Assembly (NCBI GenBank): GCA_027489105.1
Contig: JAIYAJ010000179.1
Span: 1-6,592 of the forward strand
Length of the DNA stretch: 6,592 nt
Reading direction: 5' to 3'
Source of the DNA: Zymomonas sp.
GTDB lineage: Bacteria > Pseudomonadota > Alphaproteobacteria > Sphingomonadales > Sphingomonadaceae
Below, one piece after another: positions 1 through 6,507 of the stretch. Position numbers and translations under genes: made by a program. The first letter of the stretch is position 1. The number at the start of each line of letters is the position of its first letter. Below the pieces are notes generated by a model. The model was given only the letters and a program-made list of their open reading frames with translations. It did not search any database and had not been told where the DNA came from.

Positions 1-1
1 C

Positions 2-706
2 GCCGGCTTCGTGTTCAAGGTGCAGGCAAACATGAATCCGCAGCACCGTGACCGCGTCGCCTTCATGCGGCTCTGCTCGGGCAAGTTCCGGCGCGGCATG
101 AAGCTGAACCAGGTCGGCACCGGCAAGGTCATCGCGGTGCACAGCCCGATCCTGTTCTTCGCGCAGAACCGGGAGCTGGCCGAGGAAGCCTTTCCCGGCG
201 ACATCATCGGCATCCCCAACCATGGCACGCTGCGCGTCGGCGACACGCTGACCGAAGGCGAGGCGATCCGCTTCACCGGCCTGCCGAACTTCGCGCCGGA
301 AATCCTCCGCCGCGTGAAGCTCGCCGACCCGACCAAGACCAAGCAGCTGCGCAACGCGCTCAACGACATGGCCGAGGAGGGAATCATGCAGGTCTTCCAC
401 CCGCAGATCGGTTCGCAGCTGGTCGTCGGCGTGGTCGGGCAGCTGCAGCTCGACGTGCTCATCTCGCGTCTTCAGGCGGAATATAAGGTCGAGGCCAGCT
501 TCGAGCCTTCGCCCTATGACACCGCGCGCTGGGTCACCTCGGACGATCCCAAGGCGCTCGACGAGTTCATGGGGCTGCACCGCTCGGCGATGGCCAGCGA
601 CCGCGACGAGGCGCCGGTGTTCATGGCTAAGGACGCCTGGGAATTGAACTATATCCAGGGCAAGTTTCCGGCGCTCCACTTCTCGGCTACCAAGGACCGG
701 CGCTGA
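2..706 (+). CDS. prfC: Peptide chain release factor 3 (RF3), C-terminal part
   Basis: RF3 is a cytoplasmic translational GTPase that recycles class I release factors RF1/RF2 from the ribosome after termination. The frame is open from base 2 and gives 234 residues, ending at a TGA at 704-706. The whole GTPase domain lies outside the window. What remains corresponds to domains II and III: it opens with GFVFKVQANMNPQHRDRVAF, the RF3 domain II signature, and continues with FPGDIIGIPNHGT, FTGLPNFAPEILRRVKLADP, the EEGIMQVFHP stretch, VVGVVGQLQLDVLISRLQAEY and the terminal TARWV region. These match E. coli RF3 closely as I remember it and separate it from EF-G and LepA. Full-length RF3 is about 525-530 residues, so a little under half is present. 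The end is intact, with no frameshift. The next gene starts 41 nt downstream on the same strand, so read-through or co-transcription is possible. Confidence 0.96.
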   Translation, partial: AGFVFKVQANMNPQHRDRVAFMRLCSGKFRRGMKLNQVGTGKVIAVHSPILFFAQNRELAEEAFPGDIIGIPNHGTLRVGDTLTEGEAIRFTGLPNFAPEILRRVKLADPTKTKQLRNALNDMAEEGIMQVFHPQIGSQLVVGVVGQLQLDVLISRLQAEYKVEASFEPSPYDTARWVTSDDPKALDEFMGLHRSAMASDRDEAPVFMAKDAWELNYIQGKFPALHFSATKDRR

Positions 707-734
707 TCGGCTGACCTGTCGGGGCGGCGCGACC

Positions 735-740
735 GGGGAG
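735..740 (+). promoter_or_regulatory. Ribosome binding site supporting a TTG start
   Basis: GGGGAG lies 7 nt upstream of TTG 748. This good Shine-Dalgarno placement is the main reason for choosing the TTG codon, because no ATG precedes the signal peptide. The next in-frame ATG (796-798) would remove most of the hydrophobic leader. Confidence 0.6.
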
Positions 741-747
741 ACGCGCC

Positions 748-2244
748 TTGCTTCGTTTGCTGACCACGCTGTGCCTGTCGTTCCTCATCTCGATAATGCC
801 CGCACGAGCGGCCGTGATCGATGCCGCAACGCTCGCCCAGGTCGACGCCATCTTCAGCCGCTGGGCGCTCGACGCCCATGTGCCCGGCATGGCCTATGGC
901 GTGGTGGCCGATGGCCGGCTGGTCCATTTCGGTGGGCTGGGCGTGCAAAACATCGACAGTCGCAAGCCGGTCGACCGGCGGACGCTGTTCCGGATCGCTT
1001 CGATGAGCAAGGCGTTTACCGCGCTCGCTATCCTCAAGCTGCGCGACGAAGGCCGCTTGTCGCTCGACCGCCCCGCCGAAACCTATGTTCCGGAACTGCG
1101 CGGCTGGACCTATCCGACAAAGGATGCCCGCCGGCTGACTGTCCGCGACCTGCTCAACCACAGCGCCGGTTTCGTCGACGACAATCCGTGGGGCGACCGG
1201 CAGCAGTCATTGCCCGAGGCCGATTTCACGGCGATGCTCCGTGCGGGCGTCCCCTTCTCACGGGTGCCGGGTAGCGCCATGGAATATTCGAACTTCGGCT
1301 ATGCCACGCTCGGCCGGATCGTCTCCAACGTCTCGGGCAAGCGCTATCAGGACTATATCGGTGACACCCTGCTGCGCCCGCTCGGCATGGCATCGACGAC
1401 GTATGACATAGCCAAGTCTCCCCTCGACCGGCGCGCGATCGGCTATCGCTGGGAGGATGATCGCTGGGTGCGCGAACCCGATCTCGCCGACGGTGCCTTC
1501 GGCGCGATGGGCGGCATGGAAACCAGCGCGGAGGACTATGTCCGCTGGATATCCTTTCTCCTGTCGGCCTGGCCGGCCCGTGACGATGCCGATGCGGGGC
1601 CCGTCTCGCGGGCGACGGTGCGGTCGATCGTCGAAGGGTCGAACTTTGCGACGGGCACCATGCGGGCGGCGGCGATCGGCGGCGCGCCCTGCCGGCAGGC
1701 GGGCGCCTATGCGATGGGCTGGCGCGTGATCGACGATTGCGACCTGGGCCGGGTGGTGACACACACCGGCGGCTATCCCGGCTATGGGTCGGTGGTCATG
1801 CTGATGCCGGACAAGGGCGTCGCGATCTTCGCCTTTGCCAGTCGCACCTATGCCGCACCCTATGTGCCGGCGTTCAGGGCAGCGCTCGCGCTCCACTCTG
1901 CCGGGGCGATCGTCGATCGGGCGATCCCGGTCAGCGCCGGGGTGAACGAAGCCTATGCTGCCGTGGGGCGGATCTGGGCTTCGGGCGACGTGCTGACGGC
2001 GCGCGACCGTCTGGCGATGAATTTCCTTCTCGACCGCGACGCAGCGCATTGGAAGGCCGACCTCGCCCGATTGCGGACTGCGGTCGGCGCCTGTGACACC
2101 AGCGCGACGCCCAGCCCGCAGACCGCAATGGGAGCGCGCTTCCAATGGACCTGCGAACATGGCCGCATCGAAGGCAGCCTGCTGCTCGCGCCGACGCCAC
2201 GCAGCTCGATCCAGGAACTCAAGCTGGCAGTGGCCCAGCCCTAG
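748..2244 (+). CDS. Exported serine hydrolase, class C beta-lactamase/PBP-like family
   Basis: A 498-residue protein of the beta-lactamase-related (Pfam Beta-lactamase, COG1680) family, which includes AmpC-like enzymes, D-aminopeptidases and esterases. The substrate cannot be told from sequence. Residues 1-21 form a signal peptide with a likely cleavage site after ARA, so it should be periplasmic or exported. The catalytic motifs are all present: SMSK at 85-88 (nucleophile S85, K88), YSN at 180-182 and HTG at 339-341 in place of the KTG box. HTG is common in the non-beta-lactamase esterase/peptidase members. The catalytic domain ends near residue 385. About 110 residues follow that I do not recognise. 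The mature protein has four cysteines, C315/C331 and C449/C469, whose spacing suggests two local disulfides. The start is TTG with GGGGAG 7 nt upstream. The gene follows prfC by 41 nt, and its last 26 nt overlap the convergent transporter gene. A true antibiotic-resistance role is not supported. Confidence 0.9.
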   Translation: MLRLLTTLCLSFLISIMPARAAVIDAATLAQVDAIFSRWALDAHVPGMAYGVVADGRLVHFGGLGVQNIDSRKPVDRRTLFRIASMSKAFTALAILKLRDEGRLSLDRPAETYVPELRGWTYPTKDARRLTVRDLLNHSAGFVDDNPWGDRQQSLPEADFTAMLRAGVPFSRVPGSAMEYSNFGYATLGRIVSNVSGKRYQDYIGDTLLRPLGMASTTYDIAKSPLDRRAIGYRWEDDRWVREPDLADGAFGAMGGMETSAEDYVRWISFLLSAWPARDDADAGPVSRATVRSIVEGSNFATGTMRAAAIGGAPCRQAGAYAMGWRVIDDCDLGRVVTHTGGYPGYGSVVMLMPDKGVAIFAFASRTYAAPYVPAFRAALALHSAGAIVDRAIPVSAGVNEAYAAVGRIWASGDVLTARDRLAMNFLLDRDAAHWKADLARLRTAVGACDTSATPSPQTAMGARFQWTCEHGRIEGSLLLAPTPRSSIQELKLAVAQP

Positions 2245-3553
2245 GCGCCAACACCGCGTTCCCCGGCCGCGAGGCGAGAAGCATCAGCAGCGCGGCGGGC
2301 GAGCCGAAGACCAGCGCCATCGTCGACAAGGCGAGGTCGAGGCGCTCGGTGCCGAACAGCGTGTCGGTCAGCAGTCCGACCAGCACCGAGCCGAAGGCCC
2401 CCCCGGTCAGGTTCACCAGCGCCATGTAGAGACCGGTATATCGGCCGCGTAGCGCGGGCGGTACGATCGTCACGAGCAGGATGAACACGGCGGTCACGGA
2501 GAGCGCGCTGACGAAGAGGTTGACGAAAGCCATCACCACAGCGCCGCTGACGGTCGGCATCAGCGGTCCAACGATCGTCGTCAGGCTGAGCACGCTCATT
2601 GCCGCAAAGCAAAGATGATAGGCGGCCTTGTCGCCCGTGCGTCGCTTCAAAAAGCGGTGGCAGGGGTGGGCGACCAGGCAGCCGCCGACGCCGGCGAACA
2701 GGAAGGCCGGGCCGTAGGTCGACGCGACCATGGCCGGCGTCATGTCGTGCGACCGCATCAGCATCGCCGGATACCAGTTGAGCAGCCCGTAATTGTTCAT
2801 CGACCAGGCGACGATGCTCAGCGCAAGCAGCGTCAGCGGCCGCCGGTTCGCGCGGGCAAAGGTCAGGGCATCGCCGCCGGACGCCTTGTGCGCGGCTGCG
2901 GAAGGCGCACCGTCCTTCACCGACGTCCACAGCAGCAGCGCCAGCCCCACGCCGGGTAGCGCGAGCAACAGGAAGACGAGACGCCACGGCTCGGCCTCGC
3001 CCAAAATGGGGAGGTGATAGGGACCGCCTGCGGCGAACCGTGCGAGCAGTTTCGCCCCCGCCATCATCGCAAGGCCGCCGCCGACATAGAGGCCGGTGGT
3101 GAACAGCCCGATCGGTTTCTGCAGCCGGTCCTGCGCGAAGCGCGCGGAGATGATGCCGATCGCCGCCGGGTTGAGGCCGGCCTCGCCGACGCCCACGAAC
3201 ATGCGCGCGACGAACAGCGTGATGAATCCTGTTGCGATCCCGCTCGCTGCGGTCGCGAGCGACCAGGTCAGGATGCAGAGCGACAGGATCGCGATGCGCC
3301 GGCCCCGGTCGAGCAACCTGCCGATGAAGACGCCGCCGAAGACGTAAAGAAGGGCAAAGGCGGCCCCCGTCACCGCCCCCACCTGCCAGTCGGCGAGCGC
3401 CAGGCTGGCCTTGATCGGTTCGGCGAGGAAGCTGAGGATCACCCGGTCGACATAGCCGAGCACCGAGGTCGCGAAGAGGATTGCGACGACATACCAGTCA
3501 TAGGCCGACGGTGCCGATGCGCGATTGTCCGTCACAGGCTGAAGCTCGGCCAT
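2219..3553 (-). CDS. MFS transporter, Spinster-like family
   Basis: A 444-residue major facilitator with about 12 hydrophobic segments in two halves, joined by a polar cytoplasmic loop at roughly residues 211-238. Visible family marks are the DR pair in TM1 (D36, R37 in GYVDRVIL), motif A between TM2 and TM3 (GRLLDRGRR, 78-86) and a glutamate in TM4 (E124 in GVGEAGLNP). That combination is typical of Spinster-like bacterial MFS proteins. It should sit in the inner membrane and probably uses the proton gradient. The substrate is unknown; relatives are often annotated for sugar acids, aromatic acids or lipids, but nothing here decides it. I chose the ATG at 3551-3553 because GGAG lies 10 nt upstream and it leaves a short polar N-terminus before TM1. 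The frame stays open to an ATG at 3682, but that 43-residue extension is polar and lacks family character. The 3' end overlaps the convergent serine hydrolase gene by 26 nt. Confidence 0.9.
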   Translation of the reverse strand: MAELQPVTDNRASAPSAYDWYVVAILFATSVLGYVDRVILSFLAEPIKASLALADWQVGAVTGAAFALLYVFGGVFIGRLLDRGRRIAILSLCILTWSLATAASGIATGFITLFVARMFVGVGEAGLNPAAIGIISARFAQDRLQKPIGLFTTGLYVGGGLAMMAGAKLLARFAAGGPYHLPILGEAEPWRLVFLLLALPGVGLALLLWTSVKDGAPSAAAHKASGGDALTFARANRRPLTLLALSIVAWSMNNYGLLNWYPAMLMRSHDMTPAMVASTYGPAFLFAGVGGCLVAHPCHRFLKRRTGDKAAYHLCFAAMSVLSLTTIVGPLMPTVSGAVVMAFVNLFVSALSVTAVFILLVTIVPPALRGRYTGLYMALVNLTGGAFGSVLVGLLTDTLFGTERLDLALSTMALVFGSPAALLMLLASRPGNAVLAPRAGPLPA

Positions 3554-3559
3554 CGCAAT

Positions 3560-3567
3560 CTCTCTCC
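3560..3567 (-). promoter_or_regulatory. Ribosome binding site for the MFS transporter
   Basis: Read on the minus strand this is GGAGAGAG, with the GGAG core 10 nt upstream of ATG 3553. It fixes the start at 3553 rather than the in-frame ATG at 3682. Confidence 0.55.
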
Positions 3568-3637
3568 ACCGGTGCCCTTGATGCGGCTTTCTGGAGCTTC
3601 GCTTCCCGTCCTTTGACACCGGCAGGGAGAGGATGAC

Positions 3638-3670
3638 GGTCCGCTGTCCAAGTCTAGCGGATCGGACTTG
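3638..3670. repeat. Two interlocked inverted repeats, candidate operator
   Basis: TCCGCT (3640-3645) is the inverted complement of AGCGGA (3656-3661), and CAAGTC (3649-3654) is the inverted complement of GACTTG (3665-3670). Both pairs have a 10-nt spacer, and the order is A-B-A'-B' with gaps of 3, 1 and 3 nt. The outer side of the first pair extends to GGTCCGCT/AGCGGATC with one G-T mismatch. The element lies about 85-115 bp upstream of the transporter start and about 100-130 bp upstream of the transpeptidase start. It could be a regulator binding site, or in RNA an H-type pseudoknot. Chance is not excluded. Confidence 0.3.
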
Positions 3671-3756
3671 ATCGGGCGACAATCACATCCGTGCTGATCG
3701 CGGCCGCGGTGGGCGGAAAGAAAAGCCGAACCGTACGTTCTTCCGACGTCACGATC

Positions 3757-3762
3757 GAAGGA
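3757..3762 (+). promoter_or_regulatory. Ribosome binding site for a GTG start
   Basis: GAAGGA lies 7 nt upstream of GTG 3770. It supports the GTG codon, which is followed directly by a signal peptide. Confidence 0.55.
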
Positions 3763-3769
3763 ACTGCGT

Positions 3770-4759
3770 GTGCGTCTATATTCCGTCCTCCTGCTCTCCG
3801 CCGCCCTGACCGCTCCCGTGGCGCTGCCCGCCCAGACGGCGAAGCCGGAGCAGCGCATATTGGGCGCGCAGGTGCTCCTCGACCGGCTGGGCTTCGGCCC
3901 CGGCGTGATCGACGGCGCCGGCGGCAGCAGCTTGGCGAAAGCCCTAAGCGGATGGCAGCAGGCCAAGGGCCTGACCGTCACCGGCAAACTCGACGAAGCC
4001 ACGGTCAAGAGCTTCGAGCCGTTCCGCGAGATGCCGACCGTGATCGAGGTCAAGCTGACCCCCGAGATATTGGAGGGACCCTTCGTCGGCCCAATCCCAC
4101 CGAAGGAGTCGCAGCAGGCGAAGATGAAAAGCCTCGGCTATTCCGACGCCATGGAGAAGCTGGCCGAGCGCTACCACACGACCCGGCAGACGCTGATCGC
4201 GCTCAACTCGCCCGGTACGAAGCTGGTCGCGGGCATGGTCATCCGCGTGCCCAATGTCATTCCTCCGGCGCAGGCCTTCCCGGAAGACATCAACCCCGGC
4301 TGGCGCAAGACGCTGTGGACGCTCAATGTCGGTTCGGACCAGCCCGAGGTGGCGAAGGTCGTGGTCGATAAGTCGGACGGCGTGCTGCGCGCCTTCGACG
4401 CGGCGGACAAACTCGTCGCGCAATTCCCGGCGACCATGGGCAGCAAGCATGACCCGCTGCCGATCGGCAGCTGGAAGATCCAGGGGCGGGCCTACAACCC
4501 TCCGTTCCACTATAACCCAAAGCTGTTCTGGGACGCCGACAGCAGGGACCAGAAGGCGCTCCTTCCGCCCGGGCCCAACGGCCCCGTCGGGGTCGTGTGG
4601 ATCGACCTCGACAAGAAGCATTATGGCATCCACGGCACGCCCAGGCCCGAGAATATCGGCCGCACCGAAAGCCATGGCTGCATTCGCCTGACCAACTGGG
4701 ACGCGGCGCGGCTCGCGGTGATGGTCAAGCCGGGCACGCCGGCGATCTTCCAGGAGTAA
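3770..4759 (+). CDS. L,D-transpeptidase with peptidoglycan-binding and LysM-like domains
   Basis: A 329-residue YkuD/ErfK-type enzyme. The family makes 3-3 cross-links between meso-diaminopimelate residues of peptidoglycan, or attaches lipoproteins to the wall, in the periplasm. Residues 1-21 are a signal peptide (cut after AQ or nearby). Residues about 29-83 form a PG_binding_1-type domain (QVLLDRLGFGPGVIDG, then WQQAKGLTVTGKLDEAT). Residues about 120-162 resemble LysM (DAMEKLAERYHTTRQTLIAL, then VAGMVIRVP). The catalytic domain spans about 195-328 and carries HGT at 288-290 and SHGCIRL at 301-307. C304 is the predicted nucleophile, with H288 and H302 near it and R306 conserved. The start is GTG with GAAGGA 7 nt upstream. 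The stop lies 7 nt before an M23 peptidase gene, so the two should share an mRNA. Which L,D-transpeptidase activity it has (3-3 cross-linking, lipoprotein attachment or hydrolysis) cannot be decided here. Confidence 0.94.
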   Translation: MRLYSVLLLSAALTAPVALPAQTAKPEQRILGAQVLLDRLGFGPGVIDGAGGSSLAKALSGWQQAKGLTVTGKLDEATVKSFEPFREMPTVIEVKLTPEILEGPFVGPIPPKESQQAKMKSLGYSDAMEKLAERYHTTRQTLIALNSPGTKLVAGMVIRVPNVIPPAQAFPEDINPGWRKTLWTLNVGSDQPEVAKVVVDKSDGVLRAFDAADKLVAQFPATMGSKHDPLPIGSWKIQGRAYNPPFHYNPKLFWDADSRDQKALLPPGPNGPVGVVWIDLDKKHYGIHGTPRPENIGRTESHGCIRLTNWDAARLAVMVKPGTPAIFQE

Positions 4760-4766
4760 CCCGCCG

Positions 4767-5375
4767 ATGATCCGCAAGCTCGCGATCGTCCTGGCGGTGG
4801 TGGTTCTCGGCTATGTCGGCTGGGTCCTCATACTCAATCTGCCGGATCGAAGCGAACCTCCGGAAACCGCCCCGGCTGCCAAGCAGCCTGTCACTGTCGC
4901 CGTCCGTCAGGCTTCACCTTCCCCAGCGCCGCAACGCTCCTCGACCGGCCTTTTCATTCCGGTCGAGGGCGTGACGGCGGACCAATTGGCGGACACATTC
5001 GATGATGCGCGGGGAGACGGGCGGGTGCACGACGCGATCGACATCATGGCACCGCGCGGCACGCCGGTGATCTCAGCCGCCGCCGGGACGGTGGAAAAGC
5101 TCTTCGACAGCAAATTGGGCGGCCGCACCATTTATGTCCGCCGCACTGGCGGCCAATGGATCGATTATTATGCCCATCTCGACAGCTATGCGCCGGGATT
5201 GGCCGAAGGGCAGCGTGTCGCGCAGGGGCAGCGGATCGCGACGGTTGGCTCCACTGGCGACGCCAGCGAGGACGCACCGCATCTCCACTTCGCGATCAAT
5301 GTCATGGCCCCCGGCGAAGGCTGGTGGCAGGGCAAGGCGATCAATCCTTATCCGCTGCTCGTCGACCGTAACTGA
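4767..5375 (+). CDS. Membrane-anchored M23 (LytM-type) peptidoglycan metallopeptidase
   Basis: A 202-residue protein. Residues 4-24 are hydrophobic after MIRK and look like an uncleaved anchor, followed by a Pro/Ala/Ser-rich linker (about 28-58) and a compact M23 domain (about 60-198). The zinc site is complete: HDAID gives H88 and D92, and HLH at 172-174 gives ligand H174. The catalytic histidines are H137 (YYAHLD) and H172. With the full set it should be an active endopeptidase that cuts peptide cross-links, unlike degenerate LytM regulators such as EnvC or NlpD. It is short for the family and has no LysM or coiled-coil segment, so other proteins may position it. Its GGAG (4753-4756) overlaps the end of the preceding L,D-transpeptidase gene and sits 10 nt before the ATG, which indicates co-transcription and probably translational coupling. 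The exact bond cleaved cannot be predicted. Confidence 0.93.
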   Translation: MIRKLAIVLAVVVLGYVGWVLILNLPDRSEPPETAPAAKQPVTVAVRQASPSPAPQRSSTGLFIPVEGVTADQLADTFDDARGDGRVHDAIDIMAPRGTPVISAAAGTVEKLFDSKLGGRTIYVRRTGGQWIDYYAHLDSYAPGLAEGQRVAQGQRIATVGSTGDASEDAPHLHFAINVMAPGEGWWQGKAINPYPLLVDRN

Positions 5376-5460
5376 CGCGGCGGCGGGCCTCATCGGTCGA
5401 ATCGTAAAGAAGCGTGTCCGGTGGATCGACAAATGCCGGGCATCTGCCAATATCGGAGAT

Positions 5461-6090
5461 ATGAGTTTGTACCGATCCATGTTCGCTTTCTTGGCGGCGT
5501 TGCTTTTGTCCGGGGCCGCGCAGGCCGCCGATAAGCTGGTCGTCGCTTTCGGCGACAGCCTGACGGCTGGCTACCGTCTGCCACCGGGGCAGGGATTCGT
5601 GCCGCAGCTGGAGGCAGCACTGCGGCGATCGGGCACCGCGGCGCGCGTGCAGAATGCCGGCGTGTCGGGCGATACGACTGCGCAGGGCAAGGCGCGCCTC
5701 GCCTGGGTCCTGTCGGCGGCCAAGGCAAAACCGGATCTGGTGATCGTGGAGCTGGGCGCCAATGACATGCTGCGCGGGCTCGATCCTGCCAAGGCTGAAG
5801 CCAATCTCGATGCGATTTTGACCGAGCTGGGTCGGCGGCGCATCCCCGTGTTGCTCGCCGGCATGGTGGCCGCGCCCAACCTCGGCCCGGATTATGCGGG
5901 AAAGTTCGACCCGATGTATCGACGGCTGGCGGCGAAGCACATGGTGAAGCTCTATCCGTTCTTTCTCCAGGGTGTGGTGGGCGACCGATCGTTGCACATC
6001 GGGGATGCAATTCACCCGAATGCGCGCGGAGTCGGCGTGATCGTGCGGGGCATCCTGCCGCATGTGAAGTCGGCATTGGCGAAGGGATGA
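5461..6090 (+). CDS. Exported SGNH/GDSL hydrolase, TesA-type arylesterase
   Basis: A 209-residue protein like E. coli TesA (multifunctional thioesterase/lysophospholipase L1) and proteobacterial arylesterases, which hydrolyse small esters or acyl chains in the periplasm. Residues 1-22 are a signal peptide with likely cleavage after AQA. All four SGNH blocks are visible: GDSLTAG at 31-37 (nucleophile S33), G70 in GVSGDTT, GAND at 99-102 (oxyanion N101) and DAIHPN at 182-187 (D182, H185). The length is normal. The start is uncertain: GGAG at 5455-5458 is only 2 nt from ATG 5461, but an ideal 8 nt from the in-frame TTG at 5467, and ATG 5479 is a third choice. All three keep a usable signal peptide. 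An 85-bp gap separates it from the M23 gene, so it may join that operon or have its own promoter. The physiological substrate is not known. Confidence 0.93.
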   Translation: MSLYRSMFAFLAALLLSGAAQAADKLVVAFGDSLTAGYRLPPGQGFVPQLEAALRRSGTAARVQNAGVSGDTTAQGKARLAWVLSAAKAKPDLVIVELGANDMLRGLDPAKAEANLDAILTELGRRRIPVLLAGMVAAPNLGPDYAGKFDPMYRRLAAKHMVKLYPFFLQGVVGDRSLHIGDAIHPNARGVGVIVRGILPHVKSALAKG

Positions 6091-6145
6091 TCAGTGGCGT
6101 TGCAGCCTGAGCGATACGGCCTTAAGCTTGCAACCGTAACGGAGC

Positions 6146-6152
6146 GGGGGAG
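6146..6152 (+). promoter_or_regulatory. Ribosome binding site deciding the STAS gene start
   Basis: GGGGGAG lies 7 nt before ATG 6160, a strong Shine-Dalgarno match. The competing GTG at 6094 has only a weaker AAGGGA (6082-6087) upstream. This favours the 111-residue product. Confidence 0.6.
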
Positions 6153-6159
6153 TGCTTCG

Positions 6160-6495
6160 ATGGAGTGGACCGCCGCAGCTGTTGGCCAGAGGCTGATCGC
6201 CAGTCCGCGAGGCGATATCGAGGATGGCGACCGCGACCTGTTTCTCGAAAATCTGCGGCAGGCCGTGTCCGAGGCGGTGACGCGCTCGGTCCCGCTGATC
6301 ATCGATCTGGCGGCGGTCGGCCATATGTCGGCATCCGCGCTCATGGCACTGACGATCGCGCGCAAGGATGCGGTCGCCGGCGGCGTCAAGATCATCCTCG
6401 CGCGGCCGGGGGCGGCCCTGCGGAAGATATTGGAGATCAGCCGCTATCAGCTCATCTTCGACATCATCGAGGATCCGAACGACGGGGGAGAGTAA
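6160..6495 (+). CDS. Small STAS-domain protein (anti-sigma factor antagonist-like)
   Basis: A 111-residue cytoplasmic protein that is essentially one STAS domain, the fold of anti-anti-sigma factors such as SpoIIAA and RsbV. The first strand (MEWTAAAVGQRLIASPRGDI), the helix around 25-42, the strand PLIIDLAAVGHM (45-56), the following helix, VKIILARP (77-84) and the terminal helix with LEISRYQLIFDII fit the fold order. The signature loop, normally D-S-[ST]-G-L or S-S-A-G-L, reads S57-A58-S59-A60-L61 here. The usual phosphoacceptor position therefore appears to be alanine, with a serine on each side. I chose ATG 6160 because the STAS fold begins there and GGGGGAG precedes it. GTG 6094, 3 nt after the esterase stop, would add 22 residues without STAS character. 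An MBL-fold hydrolase gene begins about 12 nt downstream, so the two are probably one operon. No sigma factor or anti-sigma kinase gene is in the window. Confidence 0.75.
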   Translation: MEWTAAAVGQRLIASPRGDIEDGDRDLFLENLRQAVSEAVTRSVPLIIDLAAVGHMSASALMALTIARKDAVAGGVKIILARPGAALRKILEISRYQLIFDIIEDPNDGGE

Positions 6496-6507
6496 GCGTT
6501 GGGGGGG

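Larger units (their letters stand above)
3554..3769. promoter_or_regulatory. Divergent intergenic region between the MFS and L,D-transpeptidase genes
   Basis: This 216-bp gap separates two genes read in opposite directions, so it must hold promoters for both. I could not find a convincing -35/-10 pair in either direction. A lone TTGACA at 3613-3618 (plus strand) has no recognisable -10 at 16-18 nt spacing, and I saw no EcfG-type GGAAC...CGTT element. The region holds a pair of interlocked inverted repeats (3638-3670) and a CGCGGCCGCG palindrome at 3699-3708. No small gene is supported. Confidence 0.5.

Noticed and set aside
1258..2160. A 300-residue minus-strand open frame inside the serine hydrolase
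   Set aside because: Its translation is Arg/His/Gly-rich with no domain, and the opposite strand encodes all catalytic motifs of the hydrolase.
748..2244. AmpC-type antibiotic resistance gene
   Set aside because: It has HTG rather than KTG and a non-AmpC tail. The family is mostly esterases and peptidases, so resistance is not supported.
3014..3616. A 200-residue plus-strand open frame opposite the transporter
   Set aside because: It is a GC-rich antisense shadow with low-complexity Arg/Asp/Gly/Glu-rich translation and no recognisable motif, while the minus strand gives a full 12-TM transporter.
3613..3618. TTGACA as a -35 promoter element
   Set aside because: No -10-like hexamer lies 16-18 nt downstream on that strand, so a single hexamer match is not enough.
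3554..3682. A 43-residue N-terminal extension of the MFS transporter from ATG 3682
   Set aside because: The frame is open, but the added sequence is polar, precedes TM1 by an unusual distance, and ATG 3553 has its own GGAG at proper spacing.
3691..4371. A 226-residue plus-strand frame overlapping the L,D-transpeptidase start
   Set aside because: It is an out-of-frame shadow. It lacks a good start signal and ends in the middle of the transpeptidase coding region.
5433..5443. ATGCC-G-GGCAT near-palindrome upstream of the esterase
   Set aside because: A one-base centre cannot form an RNA hairpin, and 5-bp arms in GC-rich DNA are expected by chance. There is no U-run to suggest a terminator.
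5341..6063. A 240-residue minus-strand frame opposite the esterase
   Set aside because: No motif is visible, and the SGNH blocks on the plus strand are complete and in one frame.
6094..6159. GTG 6094 as the start of the STAS gene, 3 nt after the esterase stop
   Set aside because: It would be neat translational coupling, but the 22 added residues precede the natural first strand of the STAS fold and the GGGGGAG before ATG 6160 is a better signal. It is kept only as an alternative.
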